Position numbers and translations under genes: made by a program
Shown here: positions 33,455 through 42,373 of the stretch, piece by piece
How the letters are laid out: each line of letters opens with the position of its first letter
How positions within the stretch are numbered: position 1 is the first letter of the stretch
The notes under the pieces: model-generated
What the model saw: only the letters and a program-made list of their open reading frames with translations
The model's database searches: none
Told to the model about the DNA's origin: nothing
Assembly: GCA_944349855.1 (NCBI GenBank)
Contig: CALVNS010000008.1
Coordinates: 1-64,000 of the forward strand
DNA from: an uncultured Eubacteriales bacterium
Lineage (GTDB): Bacteria; Bacillota; Clostridia; Christensenellales; Aristaeellaceae
Direction of reading: 5' to 3'
Length of the DNA: 64,000 nucleotides

Positions 33455-33494
33455 TGCTTTGCCGGGCGCGGGCGCGCCCGCGCCCGGCAAAGCA
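33455..33494. repeat. 40-bp perfect palindrome before the amidohydrolase gene
   Basis: The two 20-base halves (33455-33474 and 33475-33494) are exact reverse complements with no spacer; the half reads TGCTTTGCCGGGCGCGGGCG. It ends 12 bases before the ribosome site of the amidohydrolase gene. No T-run follows, so it is not a terminator. It could be a cruciform, an operator or an mRNA hairpin. Confidence 0.85.
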
Positions 33495-33517
33495 CCCGCG
33501 CGGGACGGAGGTGCGCC

Positions 33518-34867
33518 ATGTTTGATACGGTCATTTCCGGCGGCTGCGTCGTCGATCCGCGCGCGCTGAGCAACCGCCTGCTGGACGTGGGCATCCAGGA
33601 TGGCAAGATCGCCGCCATTGCGCGCGGGCCGCTGCCGGGGCGCGAGGTGATCGACGCGACGGGCCGCATCGTCTGCCCGGGCTTTATCGACGTGCACGGG
33701 CACCTGGACGGCGACGCCTACGCGGGCGAGCTGTCGCTGCGCCAGGGCATCACCACGACCGTAGGCGGCAATTGCGGCTTCAGCCCCTGCGACCTGGAGG
33801 CGTTCTTTCGCCGCGAGGACGAGCGCGGCTATATCATCCGCCAGGCGGAGATGGTCGGCCACTCGGGCACGCTGCGCAACCTGGTGGGCCTGACCGACAC
33901 GCGCACGCCCGCCTCGCCCGAGCAGATCGAGCGCATGTGCGCGCTGCTGGAGCGGGCGTTCGACGCGGGCGCATGCGGTCTGTCGCTGGGGCTGGGTTAT
34001 GCGCCGGGCAGCTCCATGGACGAGGTGCTGCCCCTGTGCCAGATTGCGGCCGCGCGCGGGCGCGTGGTGTCCATCGACACGCACATGCGCACGCAGACCG
34101 ACCTGTACTCGCTGGTGGAGGCCGTCTCCATCGCGCGGGCGACGGGCGCGCGCATGCTGATCTCGCACTTCGTCTATCAGTACGGCGTGGGCGTGGAGGA
34201 TGAGGCCATGGCGCTGGTGGACTGCGCGCGCCGCGCGGGGCTGGACATCCGCCTGGACAGCGGCATGTACACCGACTGGGCGACGGGCATCAGCACGGCG
34301 CTGTTCGACCGTGACATCATGGAGGACAACAACATCGAGCTGTGGCACATCCGCATGGCCACGGGCGAGCATCGCGGCCAGGTGCTGGACGAGGCGCTGT
34401 ATGAGCACGTGCGCCGCGAGCACGCGGGCGACTCGGCCATCGTCTTCACGGGCGACGAGGAGGCGATCTACCGCATCCTGCGCCACCCGCTGGCCATGCC
34501 CTCGACCGACGCGGGCGCATACCGGCCCGGCGAGGGCCACCCGCAGATCGCGGGCAGCTTCCCGCGCTACCTGCGCAAGATGGTCGTCGAGCGCGGCGAT
34601 CTGACGTGGGAGGAGGCCATCTTCCGCGCGACGCTGCTGCCCGCGCAGACCATCGGCCTGCCCGGCGTGGGCCGCATGGAGGTCGGCGCGGACGCGGACC
34701 TCGTGGTGTTTGACCCGCAGACGATCCGCGACCGCGCGACGTTCGTCGGCCTGGGTCGCCCCAATGCCTCGCCCGAGGGCATTGACCACGTGTTCATCGG
34801 CGGCGTGCGCGCGCTCAGTCACGGCTGCATCCGCTGCCGCACCGCCGGGCGCACCTTGCGCTTCTGA
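33518..34867 (+). CDS. Amidohydrolase, N-acyl-D-amino-acid deacylase / D-aminoacylase-like
   Basis: 449 residues of the metal-dependent amidohydrolase superfamily. The metal-site HxH is in PGFIDVHGHLDGD (about residues 65-70), followed by GITTTVGGNCGFSPCD, whose Cys corresponds to the zinc-ligand region of D-aminoacylases. Further on are LGYAPGSSMDEVLPLCQIA, SIDTHMRTQTD and ISHFVYQYG with metal His residues, and a C-terminal beta-sandwich return (GADADLVVFDPQTIRDRATF). It probably hydrolyses an N-acylated D-amino acid or cyclic amide. GGAGG is well placed before ATG 33518. It is monocistronic, between the potD terminator and a bidirectional terminator. Confidence 0.82.
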   Translation: MFDTVISGGCVVDPRALSNRLLDVGIQDGKIAAIARGPLPGREVIDATGRIVCPGFIDVHGHLDGDAYAGELSLRQGITTTVGGNCGFSPCDLEAFFRREDERGYIIRQAEMVGHSGTLRNLVGLTDTRTPASPEQIERMCALLERAFDAGACGLSLGLGYAPGSSMDEVLPLCQIAAARGRVVSIDTHMRTQTDLYSLVEAVSIARATGARMLISHFVYQYGVGVEDEAMALVDCARRAGLDIRLDSGMYTDWATGISTALFDRDIMEDNNIELWHIRMATGEHRGQVLDEALYEHVRREHAGDSAIVFTGDEEAIYRILRHPLAMPSTDAGAYRPGEGHPQIAGSFPRYLRKMVVERGDLTWEEAIFRATLLPAQTIGLPGVGRMEVGADADLVVFDPQTIRDRATFVGLGRPNASPEGIDHVFIGGVRALSHGCIRCRTAGRTLRF

Positions 34868-34913
34868 TGGCGGGGCGAAAAATTTGATACCGCGATATTG
34901 CCGTCTTCAATGC

Positions 34914-34947
34914 AAAAAGTCCGAAGCGCGATGGCTTCGGACTTTTT
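34914..34947. terminator. Bidirectional terminator between the amidohydrolase gene and parB
   Basis: A 14-bp perfect stem, AAAAAGTCCGAAGC with GCTTCGGACTTTTT, and a six-base loop give a T-run on both strands. It serves both convergent genes. Confidence 0.93.
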
Positions 34948-34963
34948 CTGTTTCTCTGGCGGT

Positions 34964-35812
34964 TCATTCCCCGCCGCGCAGGCGCTGCACGGCCTCGTAG
35001 AGCGCCTCCAGCTCATCCTGCGAGTAGTATTGCAGCACGACGCGGCCCTTCTTCATCGTGCCCGAGACGGTCGCGCGCACGCCCAGCGCGCGGCGGATGT
35101 CCTCCTCCAGCTCGCTGAGTTCGACCGGCAGCGGCGTCTCGCGCCGCTTCTTCTCGGGCGCCTTCTGCGCGGCCTGCTCCAGCTGGCGCACCGACCAGCC
35201 GGCCGCGAGCGTCTGCTCGAACAGGCGCTGCCGGTGCTGCGGGTCCTCCACGCCCGCGAGCACGCGCGCGTGCCCTGCGGACAGTTCGCCGGAGATCACC
35301 TTGTCCTGCATCCCCTTGGGCAGGGAGAGGATGCGCAGCAGGTTGGCCACCGCGGGCCGGCTGCGGCCCAGCTGCGCGGAGACGGCCTCCTGCGTCAGGC
35401 CGCACTCGTCCATCAGGCGGCGGATGGCCTGCGCCTCCTCCACGGGGTTGAGGTCTTCGCGCTGGATGTTCTCCAGCAGCGCGACCTCCATCTGCTTGAC
35501 GCGGTCGTAGCTGCGCACGATCGCGGGGATCGTCGTAAGGCCGGCCAGGCGCGAGGCGCGATAGCGCCGCTCGCCCGCGACGATGACGTAGCGCCCGCCC
35601 TGCGGGTAGACGATGATCGGCTGGATGACGCCCGAATGCTGGATGGACGCGGCCAGCTGGCGCAGGGATTCCTCGTCGAAGCGCTTGCGCGGCTGTTCGC
35701 GGTTGGGGTCGATGTCGCCGATGGGGATCTCGCGCACCGCGTTTTCGGGCGCCATCTCCTCCACCTCCGGCAGCAGCGCGTCCAGGCCGCGGCCCAATCC
35801 CATCTTTTTCAT
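34964..35812 (-). CDS. parB: Chromosome partitioning protein ParB (Spo0J)
   Basis: 282 residues. [11 protein letters not shown] opens the protein; the CTP-binding ParB N-domain has [40 protein letters not shown] and [20 protein letters not shown]; the HTH is [24 protein letters not shown], followed by [11 protein letters not shown] and a C-terminal dimerisation region. It binds parS sites and loads SMC. It overlaps parA by four bases (ATGA). I found no parS-like 16-mer in this window. Confidence 0.95.
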   Translation of the reverse strand: MKKMGLGRGLDALLPEVEEMAPENAVREIPIGDIDPNREQPRKRFDEESLRQLAASIQHSGVIQPIIVYPQGGRYVIVAGERRYRASRLAGLTTIPAIVRSYDRVKQMEVALLENIQREDLNPVEEAQAIRRLMDECGLTQEAVSAQLGRSRPAVANLLRILSLPKGMQDKVISGELSAGHARVLAGVEDPQHRQRLFEQTLAAGWSVRQLEQAAQKAPEKKRRETPLPVELSELEEDIRRALGVRATVSGTMKKGRVVLQYYSQDELEALYEAVQRLRGGE

Positions 35813-36585
35813 CGTTTCGCCCCCTTGTTGCGCTGGACCAGCTCGACGGCCAGGTCCGTATAGGCCTCCGCGCCACTGGAGCGCGGGTCGTACAGGTGGA
35901 TGGGCAGGCCGTGGCTGGGCGCCTCGCCCAGGCGCACGTTGCGCGGGATGACCGCGGAGAACACCTTGCCCTTGAAGTGCTTCTTGACCTGGGAGACGAC
36001 CTGCAGGCCCAGGTTGGTGCGCGCGTCGAGCATGGTCAGCACGACGCCCTCGATCTCCAGGCCGCGGTTGAGCGTCTTTTGCACGCGCGAGACCGTGCCC
36101 ATGAGCGAGGTGACGCCCTCCAGCGCGTAGTATTCGCACTGGATCGGGACGAGCACGCTGTCGGCGGCACACAGGGCGTTGACCGTGATCAGGCCCAGGG
36201 AGGGCGGACAGTCGATGAACACGTAGTCAAACCGGTCGCGAATGGAGGCCAGCGCCTCGCGCAGCGCGTACTCGCGGTGCTCCGCGCCCGTCAGCTCCAG
36301 CTCCGCGCCGGCCAGGCGGATGTCTGCGGGCAGCAGCGACAGGCGTTTGACCCGCGTATCTGCGAGCGCCTCCTCGGCCGTGCATGCGCCCGCGAGCACC
36401 TCATAGACCGTGCGGGTGTCCGCCTTCACGCGCACGCCCAGGCCGCTGCTGGCGTTGCCCTGCGGGTCGGAGTCCACGACGAGCACGCGCTGGCCCTGCG
36501 CGGCCATGCAGGCGCTGAGGTTGACGCTCGTGGTCGTCTTGCCCACGCCGCCCTTCTGATTCGCGATGGCGATGATCTTACCCAT
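35809..36585 (-). CDS. parA: Chromosome partitioning ATPase ParA (Soj)
   Basis: 258 residues: deviant Walker A KGGVGKTT at 11-18, [45 protein letters not shown] and the C-terminal [20 protein letters not shown]. It works with ParB in origin segregation and, in sporulating Bacillota, in initiation and sporulation control. ATG 36585 follows GGGGAAG. A minus-strand promoter TTGCCC (36646-36651) to TATAAT (36623-36628), 17-base spacing, drives parAB. Confidence 0.95.
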   Translation of the reverse strand: MGKIIAIANQKGGVGKTTTSVNLSACMAAQGQRVLVVDSDPQGNASSGLGVRVKADTRTVYEVLAGACTAEEALADTRVKRLSLLPADIRLAGAELELTGAEHREYALREALASIRDRFDYVFIDCPPSLGLITVNALCAADSVLVPIQCEYYALEGVTSLMGTVSRVQKTLNRGLEIEGVVLTMLDARTNLGLQVVSQVKKHFKGKVFSAVIPRNVRLGEAPSHGLPIHLYDPRSSGAEAYTDLAVELVQRNKGAKR

Positions 36586-36676
36586 ATGCTTCCCCGATCT
36601 GTCGTTGATGTGCGTATCCTTTATTATACCGAAAAACGCCCCGCAGGGCAAGAATCGGTTTTGTGTGCCGGGCGCG

Positions 36677-36704
36677 ACAAACCCCCGCGGACCTGCCGCG
36701 GGGG
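36677..36704 (-). terminator. Terminator of the unknown gene at 36.7-37.2 kb
   Basis: A 9-bp perfect stem CCCCCGCGG/CCGCGGGGG is followed on the minus strand by TTTGT. It separates this gene from the parAB promoter. Confidence 0.65.
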
Positions 36705-36709
36705 ACTGC

Positions 36710-37201
36710 TCAGCCCGCGTCGCCGAGCCATGATTCGTACTGCGCGCGATCGAAATTCTCCACGATCAGGCGGCGGATCAACTCGCGATCCATGTCGGTG
36801 GCGTACTCGCCAAAGTCCAGATACAGCCGCTTGAGCGCGGGCAGGGACGTGTGGCGCATCGCGTAGCCGTTCAGGTCCCAATACGCCGCGCGACAGACGG
36901 GAAAGCGCGCGAACACCAGCGCCATCAGGTCCTCGCACAGCGCTGCGCGGGCCGCCGCGCGCAGGCGCAGCGCGCGCCCATCCGCCTGGCGAAACGTCAT
37001 CGTGCCGCCGGACATCTCGTACAGCGAGGCGAAGATCTGCTCCTCCACCTTGTCGTACAGCGCGTCCAGGGGTATGGTGTCGTAAAAATAGTTGCTCAAC
37101 AGGATGGCGATCCGGTCGCACAGGTCCATGCGCGCCCCGGCCGCCTCGCCCATGTACCGGCTGAGCACCCGATATACCTCATCCCGCGTGATCCTGCGCA
37201 T
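36710..37201 (-). CDS. Unrecognised 163-residue soluble protein
   Basis: I do not recognise a family. The protein is mixed alpha-helical with an N-terminal [44 protein letters not shown] stretch (given here only as a pattern: charged, amphipathic helices) and many Arg, Tyr and Leu residues. There is no signal peptide, membrane segment or Cys cluster. The coding signal is convincing: AGGAGAGG lies eight bases before ATG 37201 and a terminator follows. It is transcribed alone, divergent from tldD. Confidence 0.6.
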   Translation of the reverse strand: MRRITRDEVYRVLSRYMGEAAGARMDLCDRIAILLSNYFYDTIPLDALYDKVEEQIFASLYEMSGGTMTFRQADGRALRLRAAARAALCEDLMALVFARFPVCRAAYWDLNGYAMRHTSLPALKRLYLDFGEYATDMDRELIRRLIVENFDRAQYESWLGDAG

Positions 37202-37306
37202 AAGCCGCACCTCTCCTAACTCCTTGCCCCTAAATTATTCTACGCCGGGGGCCGGTTTCCTCCGTGCGCGCGCGCCCGGACAAAATCTTTCCCGTCACAC
37301 GCCCCT

Positions 37307-37334
37307 TTGCAAAGCGTCGCAAACGCGGTATACT
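37307..37334 (+). promoter_or_regulatory. Promoter of tldD-pmbA
   Basis: -35 TTGCAA (37307-37312) and -10 TATACT (37329-37334), 16 bases apart, about 30 bases before the tldD ATG. Confidence 0.65.
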
Positions 37335-37363
37335 ATGGGATAGATCGTCAAGGGAGGGACACC

Positions 37364-38746
37364 ATGGATCGTCTGTTTCTTCAACAGGTGCTCGCCACCG
37401 CGCTGCGGCGCGGCGGCACCTTTGCGGAGGTCTTCGTCGAGGACCGCGAAAACACGTCGCTTTCCCTGCGCGACGGCTCCATCGAGGATGCCGCCCGCGG
37501 GCGCGTGTGCGGCGCGGGTGTGCGCGTGTTCGACGGCCTGCGCTGCATCTACTGCTACACCGCGGGCACGGACCGCGCGCAGCTGCTCGCCTGCGCCGAG
37601 CGCGCGGCCGCGGCCGTGACCGACACGCGCTCAGGCGCGCTGGACGTCGTGCTCGGCGAGCGCATTCCCGCCAACCTGCATCCCATCGCGCAGCTGCCCG
37701 CCTCCGTGCACAGCGCGCGCAAGGCGCAGAAGGCGCGCGAGATCTACCACGCAGCCAAGTCCTATTCGCCCGAGATCACGCAGGCCATCGTCAGCTATTC
37801 GGACAGCGACCAGCGCGTGACCATCGCCAACAGCGAAGGCCTGCTCGTGCGCGACCGGCGCGTGTACACGCGCGTACGCGTGTCGGCGGTCGCCTCCAAC
37901 GGCACGGAAAACCAGAGCGGCACGCGCGCGCCCGGCGCGATGATGGGCTTTGAGCTGTTTGACCAGCGCGTGGACCCCGAGCAGATCGGCCGCGAGGCGG
38001 CGAAGACCGCCGTCACCATGCTGCACGCGCCCGCCTGCCCCGCCGGGATCATGCCTGTGGTGATCGACGGCGGCTTTGGCGGCGTCATCTTCCACGAGGC
38101 GTGCGGGCATTCGCTGGAGGCCACGTCGGTCTCGCGCGACATGTCCGAGTTCTGCGGCAAGCTGGGCCGGCAGATCGCCGCGCCGTGCGTCACCGCCATC
38201 GACGACGGCACGCTGCCCGGCGAGTGGGGCTCGACCAATATCGACGACGAGGGCATGCCCACAAACCGCCTCGTGCTGATCGAGAACGGCATCCTCAAAA
38301 ACTACATGATCGACCGCCTCGGCGGGCTGCGCATGGGCATGGCGCCCACGGGCTCGGGCCGCCGGCAGTCCTACGCGTTTGCGCCCACCTCGCGCATGCG
38401 CAACACGTACATCGCCGCCGGCACAGACGACGAGGCCGAGATGATCGCCACGATGGGCGACGGCCTGTACGCGCGGCGCATGGGCGGCGGCTCGGTCAAC
38501 CCGGCGACGGGCGAGTTCAACTTTGCCGTCGAGGAGGGCTACCTCGTGCGCGGCGGGCGGATCGACAGCCCGGTGCGCGGCGCGTCGCTCATCGGCCGCG
38601 GCGGCGAGGTGCTCATGAAGATCGACCGCGTCGGGCGCGAGATGACCATGGAGCAGGGCATGTGCGGCTCCATCAGCGGCAGCGTGCCGGTCAACGTCGG
38701 CCAGCCGATGATCCGCGTGTCGAGCATCACCGTGGGCGGCAAGTGA
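37364..38746 (+). CDS. tldD: TldD metalloprotease subunit
   Basis: 460 residues. The zinc-binding HExxxH is visible as FHEACGHSLEATSV near residue 242, followed by the family LGRQIAAPCVTAIDDGTLPGEWGSTNIDDEG and NPATGEFNFAVEEGYLV segments. TldD/TldE form a heterodimeric peptidase that degrades unfolded peptides and matures some RiPPs in other bacteria. GGGAGG precedes ATG 37364. No RiPP precursor is apparent nearby, so a general peptidase role is likelier. Confidence 0.93.
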   Translation: MDRLFLQQVLATALRRGGTFAEVFVEDRENTSLSLRDGSIEDAARGRVCGAGVRVFDGLRCIYCYTAGTDRAQLLACAERAAAAVTDTRSGALDVVLGERIPANLHPIAQLPASVHSARKAQKAREIYHAAKSYSPEITQAIVSYSDSDQRVTIANSEGLLVRDRRVYTRVRVSAVASNGTENQSGTRAPGAMMGFELFDQRVDPEQIGREAAKTAVTMLHAPACPAGIMPVVIDGGFGGVIFHEACGHSLEATSVSRDMSEFCGKLGRQIAAPCVTAIDDGTLPGEWGSTNIDDEGMPTNRLVLIENGILKNYMIDRLGGLRMGMAPTGSGRRQSYAFAPTSRMRNTYIAAGTDDEAEMIATMGDGLYARRMGGGSVNPATGEFNFAVEEGYLVRGGRIDSPVRGASLIGRGGEVLMKIDRVGREMTMEQGMCGSISGSVPVNVGQPMIRVSSITVGGK

Positions 38747-38805
38747 CGCCCCGCGTTTCACAGGGCCGCGGCGCGCCCGGCGCGCAGGCCCGGGAAGGAG
38801 ATCGT

Positions 38806-40131
38806 ATGGAATTCGACGCATTTGTCAGCGCATTGTTTGCGCGCGCAAAGGCCGAGGGCATCGAGCGCGCGGAGGTCTATTACGCCTCCGGCGACTCGCT
38901 GCGCGTGCGCGTGCGCGATCAGAAGATCGAGGATTACACCGTGTCCACCCGCGCGGGGCTCTCGCTGCGCGGCGTGTGCGGCGGGCGCATGGGCTATGCG
39001 TCCACCGAGGCGCTGGATGAGGCAGCCGTCGACCTGCTCGTGCAGGGCGTGCGGGAGACGGCCGCGCTCATCGACGCGCCCGAGGAACAGGACATCTTCC
39101 CCGGCAGCCCCGCCTATGCAAAGGTGGAGCAGCATGCCGTCAAGGCCGACCCGCAGGCGCTCATCGACCGGGCCATGGAGATGGAGCGCCAGATGCAGGG
39201 TGAGGGCCTGCAGGTCGACGACAGCATGACGCAGCTGACCGGCGGCGTGCTGCGCATCGTCAACACCTACGGCTTGAACCTGCGCCACGAGGACGGCGCC
39301 GCCTTTGCCATGGCCAGCCTCGTCGCGCGCCGCGGCGAGCGCACGGCCGACGGCTTCGCGTTCGACTGGGGCGCCGATCTGGCCGCGCTGGACACCGGCG
39401 ACATCGCCCGCCGCGCCGTGCAGACCGCACGCTTCATGCTCGACGCCGCCCCCGTGCCCAGCGGCGAGTACGACGTGATCTTCCGCCGCGAGGCGATGGC
39501 CGACCTGCTGGAGACGTTCGCCGGCATCTTCTCCGCCGAGAACGCCCAGCGCCGCCTCTCCCTGCTTGCCGGCCGCGTGGGCGAGACGATCGCCGCGCCC
39601 TGCGTCACGATCGTAGACGATCCGCTGCTGCCCGGCGGCCCCGCCACCTGCGCCTTTGACGCCGAGGGCGTGGCCACGTATGCCAAGCCCGTCGTGGAGG
39701 GCGGCGTGCTCAAGACGCTGCTGCACAACCGCTCCACCGCGCGCAAGGACGGCGTGGCCTCCACCGGCAACGCCTCCCGCGCCGGCTACAGCGCGCCCGT
39801 GCGCGTGAGCCCGACCAACTTCTTCTTCCGTCCCGGCGAGCTGTCGCTCGAGGCGCTCATGGCGCAGATGGGCGAGGGCCTGGTCATCACCGACGTCAGC
39901 GGCCTGCACGCGGGCGCCAATCCGCTCTCGGGCGACTTCTCGCTGCTGTCCAAGGGCTTCCTCGTGCGGGATGGCAAGCCCGCGCAGCCCGTGGAGCAGA
40001 TCACCGTCGCGGGCAACTTCTACGACCTGCTCAAGGGCGTGCGCGCCGTCGCGGACGACCTCAAGCTCTATCCCGGCGGCGTGGGCGGCACGTCCGTCTG
40101 GGCTGGAAAGCTCTCCGTCGCCGGCAAGTGA
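38806..40131 (+). CDS. pmbA: TldE/PmbA partner subunit
   Basis: 441 residues, homologous to TldD but lacking the HExxxH zinc motif, as expected for the non-catalytic partner. Landmarks are EVYYASGDSLRVRVRDQKIEDY, the PVPSGEYDVIFRREAMADLL segment, SGLHAGANPLSGDFSLLSKGFLV and the Gly-rich end GVGGTSVWAGKLSVAGK. It follows tldD by 59 bases with GAAGGAG before ATG 38806, and the operon ends in a terminator. Confidence 0.92.
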   Translation: MEFDAFVSALFARAKAEGIERAEVYYASGDSLRVRVRDQKIEDYTVSTRAGLSLRGVCGGRMGYASTEALDEAAVDLLVQGVRETAALIDAPEEQDIFPGSPAYAKVEQHAVKADPQALIDRAMEMERQMQGEGLQVDDSMTQLTGGVLRIVNTYGLNLRHEDGAAFAMASLVARRGERTADGFAFDWGADLAALDTGDIARRAVQTARFMLDAAPVPSGEYDVIFRREAMADLLETFAGIFSAENAQRRLSLLAGRVGETIAAPCVTIVDDPLLPGGPATCAFDAEGVATYAKPVVEGGVLKTLLHNRSTARKDGVASTGNASRAGYSAPVRVSPTNFFFRPGELSLEALMAQMGEGLVITDVSGLHAGANPLSGDFSLLSKGFLVRDGKPAQPVEQITVAGNFYDLLKGVRAVADDLKLYPGGVGGTSVWAGKLSVAGK

Positions 40132-40150
40132 CATCCTGTTTTGCCTTCCC

Positions 40151-40196
40151 GACCCGCCCCCGCGGCCTGCGCCGCGTCGGGCGGGTCTTGTCTATT
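40151..40196 (+). terminator. Terminator of tldD-pmbA
   Basis: Arms GACCCGCCC and GGGCGGGTC, with an inner GCGGC/GCCGC pair, are followed by TTGTCTATTTT. Confidence 0.78.
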
Positions 40197-40286
40197 TTAA
40201 GCGCATCCGCAAGCCCTTTTCCCGCTTTTCAGGATAATTTTTGTCCATTCGAGCGTCGCTTTTTGCTTTCCCGGCGCGCGCACATC

Positions 40287-40299
40287 TCCTATAATAGGA
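40287..40299 (+). promoter_or_regulatory. GRE operon -10 box inside a perfect palindrome
   Basis: TATAAT (40290-40295) lies within TCCTATAATAGGA, a perfect 6-1-6 palindrome. The -35 is not recognisable at 17 bases. An operator covering the -10 would make the promoter repressible or activator-dependent. Confidence 0.5.
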
Positions 40300-40341
40300 T
40301 CAGGCATCCCATCGCATCTCACCCGAAAGGAAGCATGACGC

Positions 40342-42363
40342 ATGACGGAACGAATCCGCATTCTCCGGGAATATCAATGGGCGCGCAAGCATCACGCCTT
40401 TAGACAGGACCTGCAGGTCGACCCCTCTCCCTACCGCGCGGCAGACATGCCCGACTACGCGCGCACGGCGCGGCGGCTGTCGCTGGCGCTCTCGCTGGAG
40501 CGGCCGGTGCTGCTGCCGGGCGAGCTGATCGCCGGCACGCGCACCGTGCCCGCGCTGCCCGGCATCTACAGCGACGAGGAGTGGGCGCGCATCACCGCGA
40601 CGCACTTCATCCACGAGCGGGGCAACGTGTGCAACCTCTCGCCGGACTACGCGTCCGTCATCGCCAGCGGCCTGCTCGCGCTGCGGGCGCGGCTGACGGA
40701 CAGCCCCTACCATGCCGCGATGCGCGAGAGCATCGACGCGGTGCTGGACCTTGCGCGCCGCTATCGCGAGGCGGCGCTGGCCGCGGGCGACGAGGCGCTG
40801 GCGCAGGTGCTGGCGCGCGTGCCTGCCCACGGCGCGCGCACGCTGCGCGAGGCGCTGCAGAGCCTGCGCCTGCTGCACTTTGCGATGTGGTGCGAGGGCG
40901 ACTACCACAACACGCTGGGCCGCCTGGACCAGACGCTCATGCCCTACCTGCGCCGCGACCTGGACGCCGGAACGCTCACGCAGGACGAGGCGTTCGAGCT
41001 GATCGAGGCGTTCTTCCTCGCCTGCAACCGCGACAGCGACCTCTATCCCGGCATGCAGCAGGGCGACAACGGCCAGAGCGTCGTGCTGGGCGGCATGACG
41101 CCCGACGGCGCGGACGGGTACAACCTGCTCTCGGAGATGTGCCTGCGCGCGAGCGCGGACCTGCGGCTGATCGACCCGAAGATCAACCTGCGCGTGAATC
41201 GCGACACCCCGCTGTCCGTCTATGAGCTGGGCACGCAGCTGACCAAGCTGGGCCTGGGCTTCCCGCAGTACGAGAACGACGACGTGGCCATTCCAGGCCT
41301 GATGCGCCTGGGCTACGAGGAGCGGGACGCGCGCAACTACGCCATGGCGGCCTGCTGGGAGTTCATCATCCCCGGCCGGGGCATGGACATCCCCAACATC
41401 GGCGCGCTCTCGTTCGCGGGGGTGGTGGATGCGGCAGTGCGCGCGGGCCTGCGCACGGCCTCGAGCGTGGAGGACCTGCTGCAGGACGTGGAGCGGCGCA
41501 TCTTTGCGGACGTGCGCGCCACGCTCGCGGGGCTGAAAAACCTGTACATCATCCCCTCGCCCTACATGTCGCTCTTCTTCGAGGGCTGCCTGGAATCGCA
41601 GCGCGACATCTCCCTGGGCTGCCGCTACAACAACTACGGCCTGCACGGCACGGGCCTGGCGCCCGCAGCGGACATGCTCGCCGCCGTGCAGCGCACGGTG
41701 TTTGAGGAGGGGCTATCGCCCGAGGAGCTGCTGCGCGCCATGGACGACAACTTCCAGGGCGAGGGCGAGCTGCGCCACCACCTGCAGTTCGACTGCCCCA
41801 AGATGGGCAACGACGACGACGCGGCCGACGGCTACGCCGTGCGGCTGCTGGACATGTTCTCCCGCGCGGTCGAGGGCCTGCGCAATGAGCGCGGCGGCTG
41901 CGTGCGCGCCGGCACGGGCTCGGCCATGTTCTACATCCGCCACGCGCAGGCGCTGGGCGCGACGGCCGACGGCCGCGAGGCGGGCGTGCCGCTGCCGGCC
42001 AACTACGCGCCTTCGCTCAACGTGCGCCTGGACGGCCCGGTGTCGCTGATCCGCTCGTTCACCAAGCCGGACCTCGTGCGCGCGATGAATGGCGGCCCGC
42101 TGACGATCGAGTTCTCCGACACGGTGTTCAAAAACGACGAGGCCATCGAGAAGGTCGCGCAGTTGGTGCGCCTGTTCGTGCTGCGCGGCGGACACCAGAT
42201 CCAGCTCAACACGGTCAACCGCGACCAGCTGCTGGACGCGCAGCGCCACCCGGAGTTGCACCGCAACCTGATCGTGCGCGTGTGGGGCTGGAGCGGCTAC
42301 TTTGTCGAGCTGGACAAGTGCTACCAGGATCACATCATCCGCCGCGTGAACCTGAACGTGTGA
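40342..42363 (+). CDS. Uncharacterised glycyl radical enzyme (PFL/dehydratase superfamily)
   Basis: 673 residues, shorter than pyruvate formate-lyase or the diol dehydratase group (750-850). The C-terminal glycyl radical site is LIVRVWGWSGYFVELDKCYQ with radical Gly649, and the thiyl Cys is Cys338 in MAACWEFIIPG. A Cys-x-Glu arrangement (Cys338, Glu340) is seen in eliminase-type enzymes such as glycerol, choline and hydroxyproline lyases, whereas PFL has Cys-Cys; the Trp between them is unusual. The reaction is probably radical elimination or decarboxylation of an unknown substrate. The activase gene follows directly. AAAGGAAG precedes ATG 40342. There are no microcompartment genes nearby. 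Confidence 0.88.
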   Translation: MTERIRILREYQWARKHHAFRQDLQVDPSPYRAADMPDYARTARRLSLALSLERPVLLPGELIAGTRTVPALPGIYSDEEWARITATHFIHERGNVCNLSPDYASVIASGLLALRARLTDSPYHAAMRESIDAVLDLARRYREAALAAGDEALAQVLARVPAHGARTLREALQSLRLLHFAMWCEGDYHNTLGRLDQTLMPYLRRDLDAGTLTQDEAFELIEAFFLACNRDSDLYPGMQQGDNGQSVVLGGMTPDGADGYNLLSEMCLRASADLRLIDPKINLRVNRDTPLSVYELGTQLTKLGLGFPQYENDDVAIPGLMRLGYEERDARNYAMAACWEFIIPGRGMDIPNIGALSFAGVVDAAVRAGLRTASSVEDLLQDVERRIFADVRATLAGLKNLYIIPSPYMSLFFEGCLESQRDISLGCRYNNYGLHGTGLAPAADMLAAVQRTVFEEGLSPEELLRAMDDNFQGEGELRHHLQFDCPKMGNDDDAADGYAVRLLDMFSRAVEGLRNERGGCVRAGTGSAMFYIRHAQALGATADGREAGVPLPANYAPSLNVRLDGPVSLIRSFTKPDLVRAMNGGPLTIEFSDTVFKNDEAIEKVAQLVRLFVLRGGHQIQLNTVNRDQLLDAQRHPELHRNLIVRVWGWSGYFVELDKCYQDHIIRRVNLNV

Positions 42364-42373
42364 GGTGCGCGTG

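Noticed and set aside
34964..36710. parS sites near parAB
   Set aside because: I found no sequence close to the 16-bp TGTTCCACGTGAAACA consensus here or elsewhere in the window, so I do not report an origin-proximal locus on that basis.
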